Part shown: positions 34,434 to 43,357 of the stretch, piece after piece
Numbering within the stretch: the first letter of the stretch is position 1
Layout: the number at the start of each line of letters is the position of its first letter
Assembly (NCBI RefSeq): GCF_001510715.1
Contig: NZ_LMTJ01000009.1
Coordinates: 62,001-126,000 of the forward strand
DNA length: 64,000 nt
Origin: Bacillus sp. FJAT-29814
Lineage (GTDB): Bacteria > Bacillota > Bacilli > Bacillales > Cytobacillaceae
Direction: 5' to 3'
Position numbers and translations under genes: made by a program
Notes under the pieces: generated by a model
Seen by the model: the letters and a program-made list of their open reading frames with translations, nothing else
Database searches by the model: none
What the model was told of the DNA's origin: nothing

Positions 34434-34676
34434 ATGAGTTGTGGATGTTCGTCAAATTTGTTAGATGGGCAAGCGGTTGTGGATCATGTGAAAAGTAAGG
34501 GGAAGGAACATTTTCCACCGGCTGTGGCGCATGAAATTGATTGTGAGTGCGGGGAGCGTTTTACGCTGGAAACCGTCATTATGAACTGCCCAAAATGTGA
34601 GATGACCTATGCTGTGACACCATGTGGTTCAGGAGATATAAACAATATCAAGCCTGCAGGGATTAGATACTCTTAA
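34434..34676 (+). CDS. Small Cys-rich, probably zinc-binding protein
   Basis: This 80-residue protein begins MSCGCSSN and carries CECGERF and NCPKCEMTY, giving two CxC and one CxxC pairs, enough for one or two zinc sites. Hydrophobic segments are absent, so it is cytoplasmic. TTGGAGGG is the ribosome site. The N-terminal CGC and central ECGERF suggest a zinc-ribbon adaptor. I cannot assign a function. Confidence 0.7.
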   Translation: MSCGCSSNLLDGQAVVDHVKSKGKEHFPPAVAHEIDCECGERFTLETVIMNCPKCEMTYAVTPCGSGDINNIKPAGIRYS

Positions 34677-34677
34677 C

Positions 34678-34731
34678 CAAAATGAGCCAGGCGCCATCAT
34701 TGATTTCTGATGGCTGCCCGGCTCATTTTTC
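34678..34731. terminator. Bidirectional terminator
   Basis: AATGAGCC and GCCATCA pair with TGATGGC and GGCTCATT, with A and T runs on the two sides. It serves the small Cys-rich gene and the convergent phosphatase gene. Confidence 0.85.
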
Positions 34732-35194
34732 ATAACTTATGCTCCACGCGAATTTTCCCAAGCAATGCCTTACAGCCTGCTGTTACAAGGTCATAGGTTT
34801 CATCAAAATCTCCGGTATAGTAAGGATCCGGCACATCCTTTTTATGGTCTGTTAAATCGAGAAGGCGGAGAATTTTTGAATGTTCAGGATGCCCAACGAT
34901 TTCTGCAATATTTTTCGTGTTGCTCACATCCATACCCACGATATAATCGAACTTATCAAAATCCTCTTTCTTCAATTGCCGGCCGACAAGTCCTTCCGCC
35001 GAAATGTCGTATTTTTTTAAGATTCCCAGCGTCCCTTTGTGTGGTGGGGAGCCGATGTGCCAGGAACTGGTGGCCGCAGAGTCTACGGCAATTTTGTCGG
35101 ACAGGTTTTCCTTTTTCACCAAGTCACGGAACACAGCCTCAGCCATAGGTGAGCGGCAGATGTTCCCAAGGCAGACAAATAAAACATTAATCAT
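34730..35194 (-). CDS. Low molecular weight protein-tyrosine phosphatase
   Basis: The active-site loop CLGNICRS is at residues 8-15 (nucleophile Cys8, Arg14). The general acid Asp is in VPDPYY near residue 122. At 154 residues it is full length. It dephosphorylates protein tyrosines (or arginines) in the cytoplasm. It resembles YfkJ of B. subtilis, but that specific orthology is not proven. It is divergent from the AcuI-like reductase. Confidence 0.92.
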   Translation of the reverse strand: MINVLFVCLGNICRSPMAEAVFRDLVKKENLSDKIAVDSAATSSWHIGSPPHKGTLGILKKYDISAEGLVGRQLKKEDFDKFDYIVGMDVSNTKNIAEIVGHPEHSKILRLLDLTDHKKDVPDPYYTGDFDETYDLVTAGCKALLGKIRVEHKL

Positions 35195-35315
35195 AGTTCA
35201 AACTCCTTTAAAAAGTAACATGGAAAAGTTAAGCTATTATTATCATCGGTGAAAAATGCAAAATAGTAAAGCCAAAGGGGTTATAGCCAAAATTCTAATT
35301 GGAAGGAGCAGAAAA

Positions 35316-36308
35316 ATGTCGGAAGCCTTTAAAGCATTGGTAGTCAATAAGCAAGAAAATGATTTCACGGTTAAACTGCAAGAACTGACACTAAGTGATC
35401 TACCTGAGGGGGAAGTGTTGATCAGAGTTCAGTATTCAAGTGTGAATTATAAGGACAGTCTGGCTTCGATTCCCGAGGGCAATGTTGTAAAGTCCTACCC
35501 AATGATCCCTGGGATTGACTTCGCAGGGGTTGTAGTTTCATCGGAAGATCCCCGGTTTAAAGAAGGGGATGAGGTCATTGCCACCAGTTATGAAATTGGG
35601 GTTTCCCATTTCGGCGGGTATAGTGAGTATGCTCGAATTCCTGCAAAGTGGGTCGTGCCGCTTCCAGAAGGCCTTACCCTGAAAGAGGCTATGATTATTG
35701 GCACTGCAGGATTTACCGCGGCCTTGTCGATTCAACGCCTAGAGGAAAATGGAGTTACTCCTGATAAGGGGGAAGTACTGGTTACCGGTGCTACAGGCGG
35801 TGTCGGAAGTTTTGCAGTTGCCATTCTCGCTAAACTTGGTTATCAAGTTGTCGCAAGCACAGGGAAGGCGTCCCAGCATGAATTCTTGAACCAACTTGGA
35901 GCACAGTCAGTCGTTTCACGTGAAGAAATCTATGATGGAAAAATAAGAGCGCTTGGTAAACAAAACTGGGCTGCTGCTGTCGATCCCGTTGGCGGCGAAC
36001 CACTCGCATCGCTCCTAAGCCAAATTAATTACGGCGGGTCGGTCGCCGCGAGCGGTTTAACGGCTGGAGTAAAGGTGCCAACCACTGTTTTTCCATTCAT
36101 TCTAAGAGGTGTCAATTTACTTGGCATTGACTCTGTCTATTGCCCGATGGAGACTCGGTTAAAAATTTGGGGCAGGCTGGCAACAGACTTTAAACCACGT
36201 GATATGGAGAACCTGTTGCAACAAGAAGTTACACTTGAGCAGCTTCCATCCGTTCTCCCAACGCTTCTAAAAGGCGAGGCTACCGGCAGAACCATTGTAA
36301 AATTATAA
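35316..36308 (+). CDS. acuI: AcuI/YhdH-type NADPH-dependent reductase (MDR family)
   Basis: This zinc-free medium-chain reductase has the NADPH loop VTGATGGVGSFAV and YSSVNYKDSLAS near the N-terminus. Relatives reduce acryloyl-CoA or quinones. The pattern DPVGGEPLASLL and length of 330 residues match the AcuI/YhdH group. ATG at 35316 follows GGAAGGAG. The longer in-frame start at 35256 has no site. Given the CoA pathways in the window a role in acryloyl-CoA removal is possible, but the gene is not linked to them. Confidence 0.82.
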   Translation: MSEAFKALVVNKQENDFTVKLQELTLSDLPEGEVLIRVQYSSVNYKDSLASIPEGNVVKSYPMIPGIDFAGVVVSSEDPRFKEGDEVIATSYEIGVSHFGGYSEYARIPAKWVVPLPEGLTLKEAMIIGTAGFTAALSIQRLEENGVTPDKGEVLVTGATGGVGSFAVAILAKLGYQVVASTGKASQHEFLNQLGAQSVVSREEIYDGKIRALGKQNWAAAVDPVGGEPLASLLSQINYGGSVAASGLTAGVKVPTTVFPFILRGVNLLGIDSVYCPMETRLKIWGRLATDFKPRDMENLLQQEVTLEQLPSVLPTLLKGEATGRTIVKL

Positions 36309-36317
36309 TAAGTGTGC

Positions 36318-36351
36318 GACACCATTCATTGATTGGATGGTGTCTTTTTTT
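36318..36351 (+). terminator. Rho-independent terminator after the AcuI-like gene
   Basis: GACACCAT (36318-36325) pairs with ATGGTGTC (36337-36344), and a T-run follows. Confidence 0.88.
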
Positions 36352-36363
36352 CGAAAAGACTTG

Positions 36364-36382
36364 TACATAGAATCTCTATGTA
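36364..36382. promoter_or_regulatory. 19-bp perfect palindrome, probable operator
   Basis: TACATAGA-ATC-TCTATGTA lies between the terminator and the DUF6688 gene, overlapping a possible -35 (TTGTAC, 36361). The arms are perfectly complementary. No T-run follows it, so it is an operator rather than a terminator. Confidence 0.5.
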
Positions 36383-36435
36383 TTATTATTTTATATATAC
36401 AAAGAATTACGATGTATAAGAAGGAGTTAATACAT

Positions 36436-37557
36436 GTGGTTGTTTTCCTAATGGCACTTCTGTTTATTTCCGTTCCAATGTATGCATTTATCAGAATGAT
36501 CCAGAGTTTCATTTCACGAAAGAAAGACTCGATTAAGTCAAGAGTCATTGATGCCTTTTACTCAGCAGCAATTATTGGTTTAGTTATGATTGGACTGTTT
36601 ATTAATTCGATGGGCCTGGAGGCAGGTGAGCCGATTCATATTTTTGAAATGACCGGTGCAAAAGCAAATGGCTATGCCTCACTGGCAAACGAGCATATTT
36701 TCTCAGTTGTTCTCTTGTTGATATTGGGCATGTTTAGCTTTTGGCTGATTGGCTCCCACCCAGGAGTGCTTTCACCGATTGTCTTTACGCTTTGTAGCAC
36801 GGTGCTAATTGGGAACATTCTCTTTGCAGTAGCCTATCTCACTCATACCATTATGACACATGATGGTGAGGAATTTTCCGTTCCGCTCCTGCAAGTCAGT
36901 TTCGCTTCTTTACTATTTCTATATATTGCCCGGTTAAAAGAATCCCTTAATGATTTTCTGGAACATCAGCTGGTAGCAGAGGTTCAATATAATCATCCTA
37001 TTTTGCTTTTTCTATACCGGATCAGTTCAAGCTATCAAAAAATGTCCAGGGTATGGGGGATTATGCTTTTTCCAGTCCTCATCGTAATCCAATTGCTTCT
37101 CGTTCTGTTTGGGCAGCGTCCTGACAGTTTTATCCGTGTGTTTTTTGAAACAAGCTCGTTTCATTATTCTCGGATCCTAGCGCCGGAACCGATTATGGTT
37201 TCGGGGGACGGCCATTATTTGTGTACCGTTTCAGCGAGGGGACACAAAAAACTTGTTAAGCCAATTAGAGCCGGAATCAGAAGAGGTTCGCGAATAGCCG
37301 TTAATCGCCAGTTATTGATTGCCAATGCCTTTGAAAACATTCTGGAGCAATATACCCCCAACCTTCATAGGGCGATTCGCGGCTTTTATGACAGGTATGG
37401 CTATCCGCTCAGCAGGCATATTCAATCCAAATGGTCCGCAGATATTGTCTATCTATTAATGAAACCGTTAGAATGGTTCTTCCTTATCGTTTTGTATACC
37501 GTCGACCACAAACCAGAAAATAGGATTCATATTCAATATAGTGAACTGAGAAAGTGA
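36436..37557 (+). CDS. DUF6688-like polytopic membrane protein
   Basis: This 374-residue protein has about seven membrane helices over residues 1-240, then a large soluble C-terminal domain with conserved SRILAPEPIMVSGDGHYLCT and GIRRGSRIAVNRQLL. The latter looks like the Bacillus DUF6688 family, function unknown. The GTG at 36436 is chosen because AAGGAG (36421-36426) is 9 bases upstream. In-frame ATGs further upstream would overlap the terminator and palindrome. Confidence 0.72.
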   Translation: MVVFLMALLFISVPMYAFIRMIQSFISRKKDSIKSRVIDAFYSAAIIGLVMIGLFINSMGLEAGEPIHIFEMTGAKANGYASLANEHIFSVVLLLILGMFSFWLIGSHPGVLSPIVFTLCSTVLIGNILFAVAYLTHTIMTHDGEEFSVPLLQVSFASLLFLYIARLKESLNDFLEHQLVAEVQYNHPILLFLYRISSSYQKMSRVWGIMLFPVLIVIQLLLVLFGQRPDSFIRVFFETSSFHYSRILAPEPIMVSGDGHYLCTVSARGHKKLVKPIRAGIRRGSRIAVNRQLLIANAFENILEQYTPNLHRAIRGFYDRYGYPLSRHIQSKWSADIVYLLMKPLEWFFLIVLYTVDHKPENRIHIQYSELRK

Positions 37558-37607
37558 AAAGTGCCGGATGTCATCCTGAGAATTGGGGTGCCTGGCACTT
37601 TTTTTCT
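37558..37607 (+). terminator. Rho-independent terminator after the DUF6688 gene
   Basis: AAGTGCC (37559-37565) pairs with GGCACTT (37594-37600), with an inner GGATGTCATCC hairpin, and a T-run follows. Confidence 0.82.
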
Positions 37608-37673
37608 TTTAAAAGGAAAATGACAGATAATTTTTGTATAATAGGACTATCAAATTTTTGAGGGAGTTTCGGC

Positions 37674-39785
37674 ATGGATTTTTTTGAGAAGAAGAAACGG
37701 GACATCGGGGTGTCGTTAAATGAGGTGCAAAAGCAGGCTGTGCTGCACACCCATGGGCCGTTGTTGCTGCTGGCTTCCCCCGGTTCGGGGAAAACGACCA
37801 CTACGATTATGCGAATTGGCTATTTAATCGAAGAGAAGGGGATACGACCTTCACGGATAAAAGCGGTCACCTTCAGTAAGGCGGCTGCTGAGGAAATGAG
37901 GGAGCGGTTCGCCCGATTTTTCCCAGGGCAAACTGGTCAGTCCGTTGATTTCTCTACGATTCACAGCTTGGCAAACAAGATTTCCACTGACTACTTAACG
38001 AGAAAAAAATTTCCCCATCAAGTTATTGCTGAATTTGAAAAGAAATCGATTCTAAAGGATATTTTTCAAAAAATACATGACGACAAAATCACCGAAGATC
38101 AATTGGAGGAGCTTTCTACATACATTACACTAATAAAAAACAAATTAGTTCCCGTGGAGGATTGGGGAAAGGTATCCTGCGATATCTCGAACGCCAAACA
38201 AATCCTTCAACAATATGAGCAATATAAGAAAACCGCTCCTGGTAAACTGCTGGTGGATTATGATGATATGCTGACGATTGCCAACCATGCCTTAGATAAA
38301 GACCCAACCCTGCTTGGGAAATATCAGCAGCAATTCGATTACATCCTGACTGATGAGAGTCAAGACACATCCAAGGTGCAGCATTTGATTATCGAAAAAT
38401 TGGTACTGCCCCACCGGAATTTATACGTGGTTGCGGATGATGACCAAAGCATCTATGGCTGGCGCGGGGCCGACCCGCAATATTTGCTGGACTTCCAGAA
38501 GGTCTATCCTGATGGTGTCATCTTAAAAATGGGGCAAAACTATCGCTCTTCAAAAGATATTGTCGAAGTGGCCAATCAATTTATTAAGCAAAACAAGTAC
38601 CGCTATGAGAAAAACATGTTCACGGAAAATCCGCCGCACAAGCCGGTTGTCATCAAAACCTTAGCCGACTATCGTGATCAGGCCAAATATTTGGTTCAAG
38701 CACTGAAACAACTTGAGGACTATAGGGAAGCGGCCGTTTTATTCCGGAACAATTCATCTGCAATTATCGTTATCAATGAATTGGACGGGGCCGGCATTCC
38801 GTTTTATATCAAGGACCATAATCTTCGCTTCTTTTCTCATTGGGTTGTCAAAGATATTTTAAATTTTATGCGCTTGTCGTTCAATGAGAATAAATTATCC
38901 GTTTTCATGGAGATTTATAAACGTTTGCCCCTTTATCTAACAAAGGAGCAGGTTGCTGCCCTTAATCAAAGTTTTAGCAAGGACTCCGTGTTTGATATTC
39001 TGTTGCAGCTTCCGAATCTGAAAGACTATCAGCTAGGGAAAATCCGCGAAACAAAGCAAATTTTTCAAGAGATGAGAGGAGAAGCACCGCTGCATGCGCT
39101 CCGAACCATCCGCTATGGGTTGGGCTATGAAGACACGCTTCTCAAAATGTCCGAGGAATTGGGGTTCAACGATGACCATTTGTTGGGCATTCTTTTCACT
39201 TTAGAGCTGATCGCCGAGCCGATTGTCTCAATCGATCAGTTTGCCGCTAGGCTGAAGCATCTCGAGAGTGCAATGAACGCTGCTAAAAATAATAAGGGCC
39301 AAAACGTGGTGACCCTGTCTACTTTTCACAGTTCCAAGGGCTTGGAGTTTAAGCGAGTCTATATGATTGACCTGATTCAGGGGATTATTCCTTCGCATGA
39401 TGATGTCAGTCAATTTGATGAAGGGAATCCAGCCATGCTTGAAGAAGCGGTCCGCTTGTTCTATGTAGGCATGACAAGGGCCAAACTCCATTTGGAATTG
39501 ATTTCATATCGGGACCGGTTCGGCAGTGGGGTGGAGGCATCGCAATTTGTGGGTGCCGTTCGGAGGATCCTTTCCCCGACTAAACAAGCCTCTGAAAAAA
39601 GAAGCACTACCGTGGTTAAGCAGAAGGTTCGTCGGCATTCGGGGCCAATCGTAAGGGAAGTGAGCGAAGCTGACAAGGGCTGGAAACCAACGATGAGCAG
39701 TTTGGCGATGGAGATTGAGCGGTCGTTGCAGCAACAAAATCAACATCGTGGAAAAAACAAACCCCACGATTACCGGAAAAAGTGA
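37674..39785 (+). CDS. UvrD/PcrA-type superfamily 1 DNA helicase
   Basis: This ATP-dependent 3'-5' helicase has 703 residues. Motif I is ASPGSGKTTTT (residues 34-44), motif II LTDESQDTSK, motif III DDDQSIYGWRGADP and motif IV QNYRSSKDIVEVAN. The later motif TLSTFHSSKGLEFKRVY and the end motif LFYVGMTRAK complete the set. Motif II has DESQ rather than DEFQ or DEAQ. The basic C-terminal tail (about 640-703) lacks the PcrA tail sequence. It is probably an accessory repair helicase of the YjcD type. GAGGGAG precedes the ATG. Confidence 0.9.
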   Translation: MDFFEKKKRDIGVSLNEVQKQAVLHTHGPLLLLASPGSGKTTTTIMRIGYLIEEKGIRPSRIKAVTFSKAAAEEMRERFARFFPGQTGQSVDFSTIHSLANKISTDYLTRKKFPHQVIAEFEKKSILKDIFQKIHDDKITEDQLEELSTYITLIKNKLVPVEDWGKVSCDISNAKQILQQYEQYKKTAPGKLLVDYDDMLTIANHALDKDPTLLGKYQQQFDYILTDESQDTSKVQHLIIEKLVLPHRNLYVVADDDQSIYGWRGADPQYLLDFQKVYPDGVILKMGQNYRSSKDIVEVANQFIKQNKYRYEKNMFTENPPHKPVVIKTLADYRDQAKYLVQALKQLEDYREAAVLFRNNSSAIIVINELDGAGIPFYIKDHNLRFFSHWVVKDILNFMRLSFNENKLSVFMEIYKRLPLYLTKEQVAALNQSFSKDSVFDILLQLPNLKDYQLGKIRETKQIFQEMRGEAPLHALRTIRYGLGYEDTLLKMSEELGFNDDHLLGILFTLELIAEPIVSIDQFAARLKHLESAMNAAKNNKGQNVVTLSTFHSSKGLEFKRVYMIDLIQGIIPSHDDVSQFDEGNPAMLEEAVRLFYVGMTRAKLHLELISYRDRFGSGVEASQFVGAVRRILSPTKQASEKRSTTVVKQKVRRHSGPIVREVSEADKGWKPTMSSLAMEIERSLQQQNQHRGKNKPHDYRKK

Positions 39786-39797
39786 AGAGGTGTTGGC

Positions 39798-40301
39798 ATG
39801 ACGAATAAAACTTTTGTATATCCGGAGCTTGAAACGGAAAGATTGCAGCTGAACCTCTTGAAGCTCGACGATGCCGAAAAGGTAATGGCACATTTTTCAG
39901 ACCCTGAAGTGACCCGATTTATGGATATTGAGCCTTGCAAGGATCTTAAAGAAGCGGAGGAAATCATTCAATACCATATTGACGATTCCGGCTGCAGATG
40001 GGGTATTTTTTATAAGGAGCAGTTTGTTGGAACGATCGGTTTTCATTATTTGCGAAAAAATGATCGGGATTACATCGCTGAGATTGGCTTCGATTTGTCG
40101 AAACAGTATTGGGGCAAAGGTTTTATGACTGAAGCCATCCGCGAAGTCATTTCGTTTGGTTTTACGCAAATGGGATTAACTATGATTGATGCAACGGTTG
40201 AACCGGATAATGAAAAATCGATAAATTTAATGAAAAGGCTGGAGTTTAACAGGGCCGAAGAGCTGCAGGATCACTTGGTTTACTTTTATTTAAAAAATTA
40301 A
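39798..40301 (+). CDS. GNAT N-acetyltransferase (RimJ/RimL type)
   Basis: This 167-residue enzyme contains ETERLQLNLLKLDDA and the acetyl-CoA loop SKQYWGKGFMTEAIREVI, followed by TVEPDNEKSINLMKRL. It should transfer acetyl from acetyl-CoA to an amine or a protein N-terminus, and the target is unknown. GAAGAGGTG is the ribosome site. It lies 12 bases after the helicase gene and 15 bases before the phosphotransferase gene, so the three may form one transcript. Confidence 0.88.
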   Translation: MTNKTFVYPELETERLQLNLLKLDDAEKVMAHFSDPEVTRFMDIEPCKDLKEAEEIIQYHIDDSGCRWGIFYKEQFVGTIGFHYLRKNDRDYIAEIGFDLSKQYWGKGFMTEAIREVISFGFTQMGLTMIDATVEPDNEKSINLMKRLEFNRAEELQDHLVYFYLKN

Positions 40302-40316
40302 TTGGGGTTAAAATAG

Positions 40317-41219
40317 ATGAGAGAAAATCGAATAAGATTGAACGGCGGATTTCACAACGAGGTTTTTTATGACGAGGAGATCAATAGGGTAGTAAGAATT
40401 TCGGAACCTGTGAAAACAAAGGAAATGGTTATGGCGGAACTTCAATGGATGAAATTCTTATATGATGAAGGTGTTCGTGTACCTTGGCCTGATATGAGTA
40501 TTGATATCGAGGCAGGGAGGGTTAAAACTACTTTTGAATATATTAGCGGTGTATCATTGGATGTTACTAACGTCGCACACTGGAATGCCGAAATGTTCAA
40601 GCAAATGGGCAGAATCTTGGGTCGGATGCATTCCTTATCCAAGGAGTGTGAGCTGCAGGATGTTAATCGGCCTAGATGGACACCTGTGAATCAGGACGTT
40701 TTTCAAATAAGAAAAAATTTGAGTCCTTGGTTGCAGGAAAAATACGAAATATGGATGCAACGTCTGGCTCCATACCAAATTAAATGGGACACGTTCGGGC
40801 TCATTCATAATGACTTTCACCAGGGCAACCTGATTGTGAATGAGGAAGGTACTTTAACCGTCATTGACTTTGACGAATGCTCCTATAATTGGTATGCTCA
40901 GGATTTGGCGGTTTGCTTCTACCATGCATATTGGCAGCATGACTCTTTCAATGGTGATGCTGAAGAGTTTTGTGAGAGCTTCTTGAGTTCATTCTTTAAA
41001 GGGTATCAGGAGGAAAATTTGCTTCATCCTGACACTGTGGAGCAAATATCGCTGTTCTTAAAGCTGCGGGAGATTTTTCTATATGCTTTATTTTTGCGAA
41101 AATGGGATTTGGTTAGCTTGGAGGATTGGCAGAAGTTCACCTTGCACGATTTGGAAAAGAAAATTGAGAAAGAAACACCATATGCTGGGATTGTCGATTT
41201 TTCCGTGTTTGTCTTATAA
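40317..41219 (+). CDS. Aminoglycoside-phosphotransferase-like kinase
   Basis: This 300-residue protein has the APH/choline-kinase fold. The catalytic loop is LIHNDFHQGNLIV, with the metal motif VIDFDECS. The N-terminal lobe includes RVVRISEPVKTKEMV. Possible substrates are small alcohols or amino alcohols. Resistance function is not implied. The ribosome site (GGGGT) is weak. It follows the acetyltransferase by 15 bases. Behind it begins a repeat array. Confidence 0.85.
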   Translation: MRENRIRLNGGFHNEVFYDEEINRVVRISEPVKTKEMVMAELQWMKFLYDEGVRVPWPDMSIDIEAGRVKTTFEYISGVSLDVTNVAHWNAEMFKQMGRILGRMHSLSKECELQDVNRPRWTPVNQDVFQIRKNLSPWLQEKYEIWMQRLAPYQIKWDTFGLIHNDFHQGNLIVNEEGTLTVIDFDECSYNWYAQDLAVCFYHAYWQHDSFNGDAEEFCESFLSSFFKGYQEENLLHPDTVEQISLFLKLREIFLYALFLRKWDLVSLEDWQKFTLHDLEKKIEKETPYAGIVDFSVFVL

Positions 41220-41239
41220 GGACAAAAACGTTGAATAAC

Positions 41240-41417
41240 CAAGATGAATTGTCCGTAGACTAGGCAACTTCGGACAAAACTGATGGCAAACCGAAGGGGA
41301 ATGTCCGCAAGATTGGTTTCTGCGGACAAAACGGATGGCAAACCGAAGAGAAATGTCCGCAAGAATGGTTTCTGCAGACAAAACGGAAGGCAAATCAAAG
41401 GGAAATGTCCGCAAGAA
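41240..41417. repeat. 52-bp tandem array with GTCCGCA/TGCGGAC hairpins
   Basis: The word GGACAAAAC recurs at 41272, 41324 and 41376 (AGACAAAAC in the last), exactly 52 bp apart. In each unit AATGTCCGCA pairs with TGCGGACA across a loop of about 11 bases. Partial units lie at both ends. A related stem (TGTC...GGACAAA) forms the array at 49332-49530. Confidence 0.75.
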
Positions 41418-41446
41418 CTATTCCAAATTAAGAAAGGAACGATATA

Positions 41447-42313
41447 ATGCAAACGATAAAAAAATTAGGAACTTCATTTTGGTACATGACACCTGTCTCC
41501 GTGACAGATCGGCCAATTATAGGAATGGTAGTAGGCAAGGATAAGACGTTAATGATTGATGCTGCAAATTCAGAAGCCCACGCAGAGCTTTTTATAAAAA
41601 TGCTCCAAGACCAAAATGTACCGGGACCGGACATGGTGGCATTGACCCATTGGCATTGGGATCATATTTTCGGACTTTCCGCGTTAAAAGGGGCAGTGTC
41701 GATTTCGTCGAAAGAAACACAAAAGGAAATGAAAAAGCTGATTCCTTATTCCTGGACAGACGAAGCATTGGCGGAGAGGGTGAAGGCAGGCACGGAAATC
41801 GAATTTTGCGCCAACTGCATAAAGGCAGAGTATGGCGACAAAAGAGATATTCGCATCACGCTGCCAACCATCACGTTTGAAGACGAACTCGAAATCGATC
41901 TTGGCGGGGTCACTTGTGTATTGAAACATGTCGGCGGGGACCATGCACCAGATTCGGTTGTGATTTATATAAAGGAAGAAAAAATCTTATTTTTGGGCGA
42001 CTGCATCTACCCGGACATCTTTTCACCCAAACAAAACTATACCCCCAAACGTGCGGCAAGACTTGTTGCCCAACTGGAGAAATTTGATGCAGAAACTTAT
42101 ATCCATTCCCATGGGCAGGAATTATTATCGAAGGAAGAGTTTACCAAAGAGATGCAATTGTTAAAGAATTTGGCCCATTATACGGAAAAGCACAAAGGCG
42201 ATCAAGCTCAAATCAAGTCGGATTATGAAAAGACGCTTAACCGAGAATTAAACGAAGAGGAACTGGAGACGATTGAGAATTTTGTGAATGGGTATGAGGC
42301 ATCAGCCCAATAA
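41447..42313 (+). CDS. Metallo-beta-lactamase fold hydrolase
   Basis: This 288-residue dinuclear metal hydrolase has the signature LTHWHWDHIFG (HxHxDH) and later HVGGDHAPD and FLGDCIYPD, with the final ligand His in YIHSHGQE. The substrate class (thioester, phosphodiester or lactone) cannot be told. It has no signal peptide. AGAAAGGAACG is the ribosome site. A terminator follows immediately. Confidence 0.9.
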   Translation: MQTIKKLGTSFWYMTPVSVTDRPIIGMVVGKDKTLMIDAANSEAHAELFIKMLQDQNVPGPDMVALTHWHWDHIFGLSALKGAVSISSKETQKEMKKLIPYSWTDEALAERVKAGTEIEFCANCIKAEYGDKRDIRITLPTITFEDELEIDLGGVTCVLKHVGGDHAPDSVVIYIKEEKILFLGDCIYPDIFSPKQNYTPKRAARLVAQLEKFDAETYIHSHGQELLSKEEFTKEMQLLKNLAHYTEKHKGDQAQIKSDYEKTLNRELNEEELETIENFVNGYEASAQ

Positions 42314-42317
42314 AATC

Positions 42318-42356
42318 TGGCATCTTCCAAAATGATGGAGGATGCCTTTTGTTTTG
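42318..42356 (+). terminator. Rho-independent terminator after the MBL hydrolase gene
   Basis: GGCATCTTCC (42319-42328) pairs with GGAGGATGCC, with one mismatch, and TTTTGTTTT follows. Confidence 0.82.
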
Positions 42357-42498
42357 ACAGCGCTTCAAAAATGTTAATCAAATGTTCACAGGTTCTGCGG
42401 GAAAAAAGGAGTACAATGAATATGTAAACTGATATTGTGAAAATATTCACAAACATAAAATGGACAAGCAACTAGAAATGCAAAAAAAGGTGGTCAAA

Positions 42499-42858
42499 AT
42501 GGGGGAACTTTCAATTAGCGCGTTACTGATTCGGTTTGTTTTAGGCGGAGCGGCAGTCGTGGCTTCCACAATTGTGGCAAGAAGATTAGGGGAGAAGGCT
42601 GGCGGGATCTTTGCCGCCTTTCCAGCAGTATTTTTAGCCGCGTTATTAACCGCTGGAATCGACCTTAAGGGCGAGGATCTTGTTTCTCAATCCATTGCCC
42701 TCTCAAAAGGAGCAATGGTCGGAATGGGAATCAATATTCTCGTCGCAATTTTCGCCGGCTTCCTTTTAAATAAATTTGGTTTGAAAAAGGGGCTCATGCA
42801 AGTGCTTGGGTGCTGGTTTGTCGTCTCAATGGTTGTTGTAGCGATTACTTCCTATTAA
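42499..42858 (+). CDS. DUF3147 family membrane protein, copy 1
   Basis: This small membrane protein (119 residues, four helices) contains LLIRFVLGGAAVVAS and GGIFAAFPAVFLAALL, the family repeat also seen in copy 2. ATG at 42499 follows AAAGGTGG. An in-frame ATG at 42460 lacks a site. The two copies lie 15 bases apart and are probably subunits of one transporter-like complex. Function is unknown. Confidence 0.82.
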   Translation: MGELSISALLIRFVLGGAAVVASTIVARRLGEKAGGIFAAFPAVFLAALLTAGIDLKGEDLVSQSIALSKGAMVGMGINILVAIFAGFLLNKFGLKKGLMQVLGCWFVVSMVVVAITSY

Positions 42859-42873
42859 GAAAGGTTGTTCATC

Positions 42874-43287
42874 ATGAATAAAGATTTGCTGTTACGTTTT
42901 CTATTAGGCGGGGCCGCGGTAATGGCCAGCTATTTAATCATTGTCGTTTCACCATGGGAAATTCTTGGAGGCATCTTCGCGGCATTTCCGGCCGTGATGA
43001 TTACCGCCGTGCTCATGACTGGGATTAAATCAGGTACAAAGAATGCGGCGAAAATTGCCAACGGTTCGGTTTACGGGATGATTGGCGGGATTATTTGCGC
43101 AGCAACCGTATATATGGTCCTAAAATGGAGCCATAACTGGGGTTTAAGCATGCTAGTCGGATTGTTTTTCTGGTTAATCAGTTCGGTATTGGTGTCATCG
43201 CTGAAAGAGCGAATCGCCCTTATTAAAATAAAGCCCTTCAACGGCAAGATGGTATTGGCCGAGTCGAGGTTAAGAGACCATAAATAA
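42874..43287 (+). CDS. DUF3147 family membrane protein, copy 2
   Basis: This paralogue of the preceding gene has LLLRFLLGGAAVMAS and GGIFAAFPAVMITAVL, four helices and a basic C-terminus. The ATG at 42874 is the likely start (AGAAAGG 8-12 bases upstream). Its length is 137 residues. The pair forms one operon ending at 43301-43337. Confidence 0.82.
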   Translation: MNKDLLLRFLLGGAAVMASYLIIVVSPWEILGGIFAAFPAVMITAVLMTGIKSGTKNAAKIANGSVYGMIGGIICAATVYMVLKWSHNWGLSMLVGLFFWLISSVLVSSLKERIALIKIKPFNGKMVLAESRLRDHK

Positions 43288-43300
43288 TTGAAATAAGTAA

Positions 43301-43337
43301 AATGCCAGACGCCCTTATTAGGGTTCTGGCACTTTTT
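43301..43337 (+). terminator. Rho-independent terminator after the DUF3147 pair
   Basis: TGCCAGA...CCC pairs with GGG...TCTGGCA, and five T follow. Confidence 0.86.
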
Positions 43338-43357
43338 CATGCTAATGCTATTTCCAA

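Noticed and set aside
40442..40820. Reading frames opposite the phosphotransferase gene
   Set aside because: They have no ribosome sites and mirror a gene with clear catalytic motifs. Similar opposite-strand frames across the window were left out for the same reason.
40317..41219. Antibiotic resistance gene
   Set aside because: The fold is shared by many kinases for choline, homoserine and other alcohols. Nothing here points to an antibiotic.
42354..42369. cre box before the DUF3147 pair
   Set aside because: TTGACAGCGCTTCAAA misses two of the consensus positions, including the conserved CA near the end.
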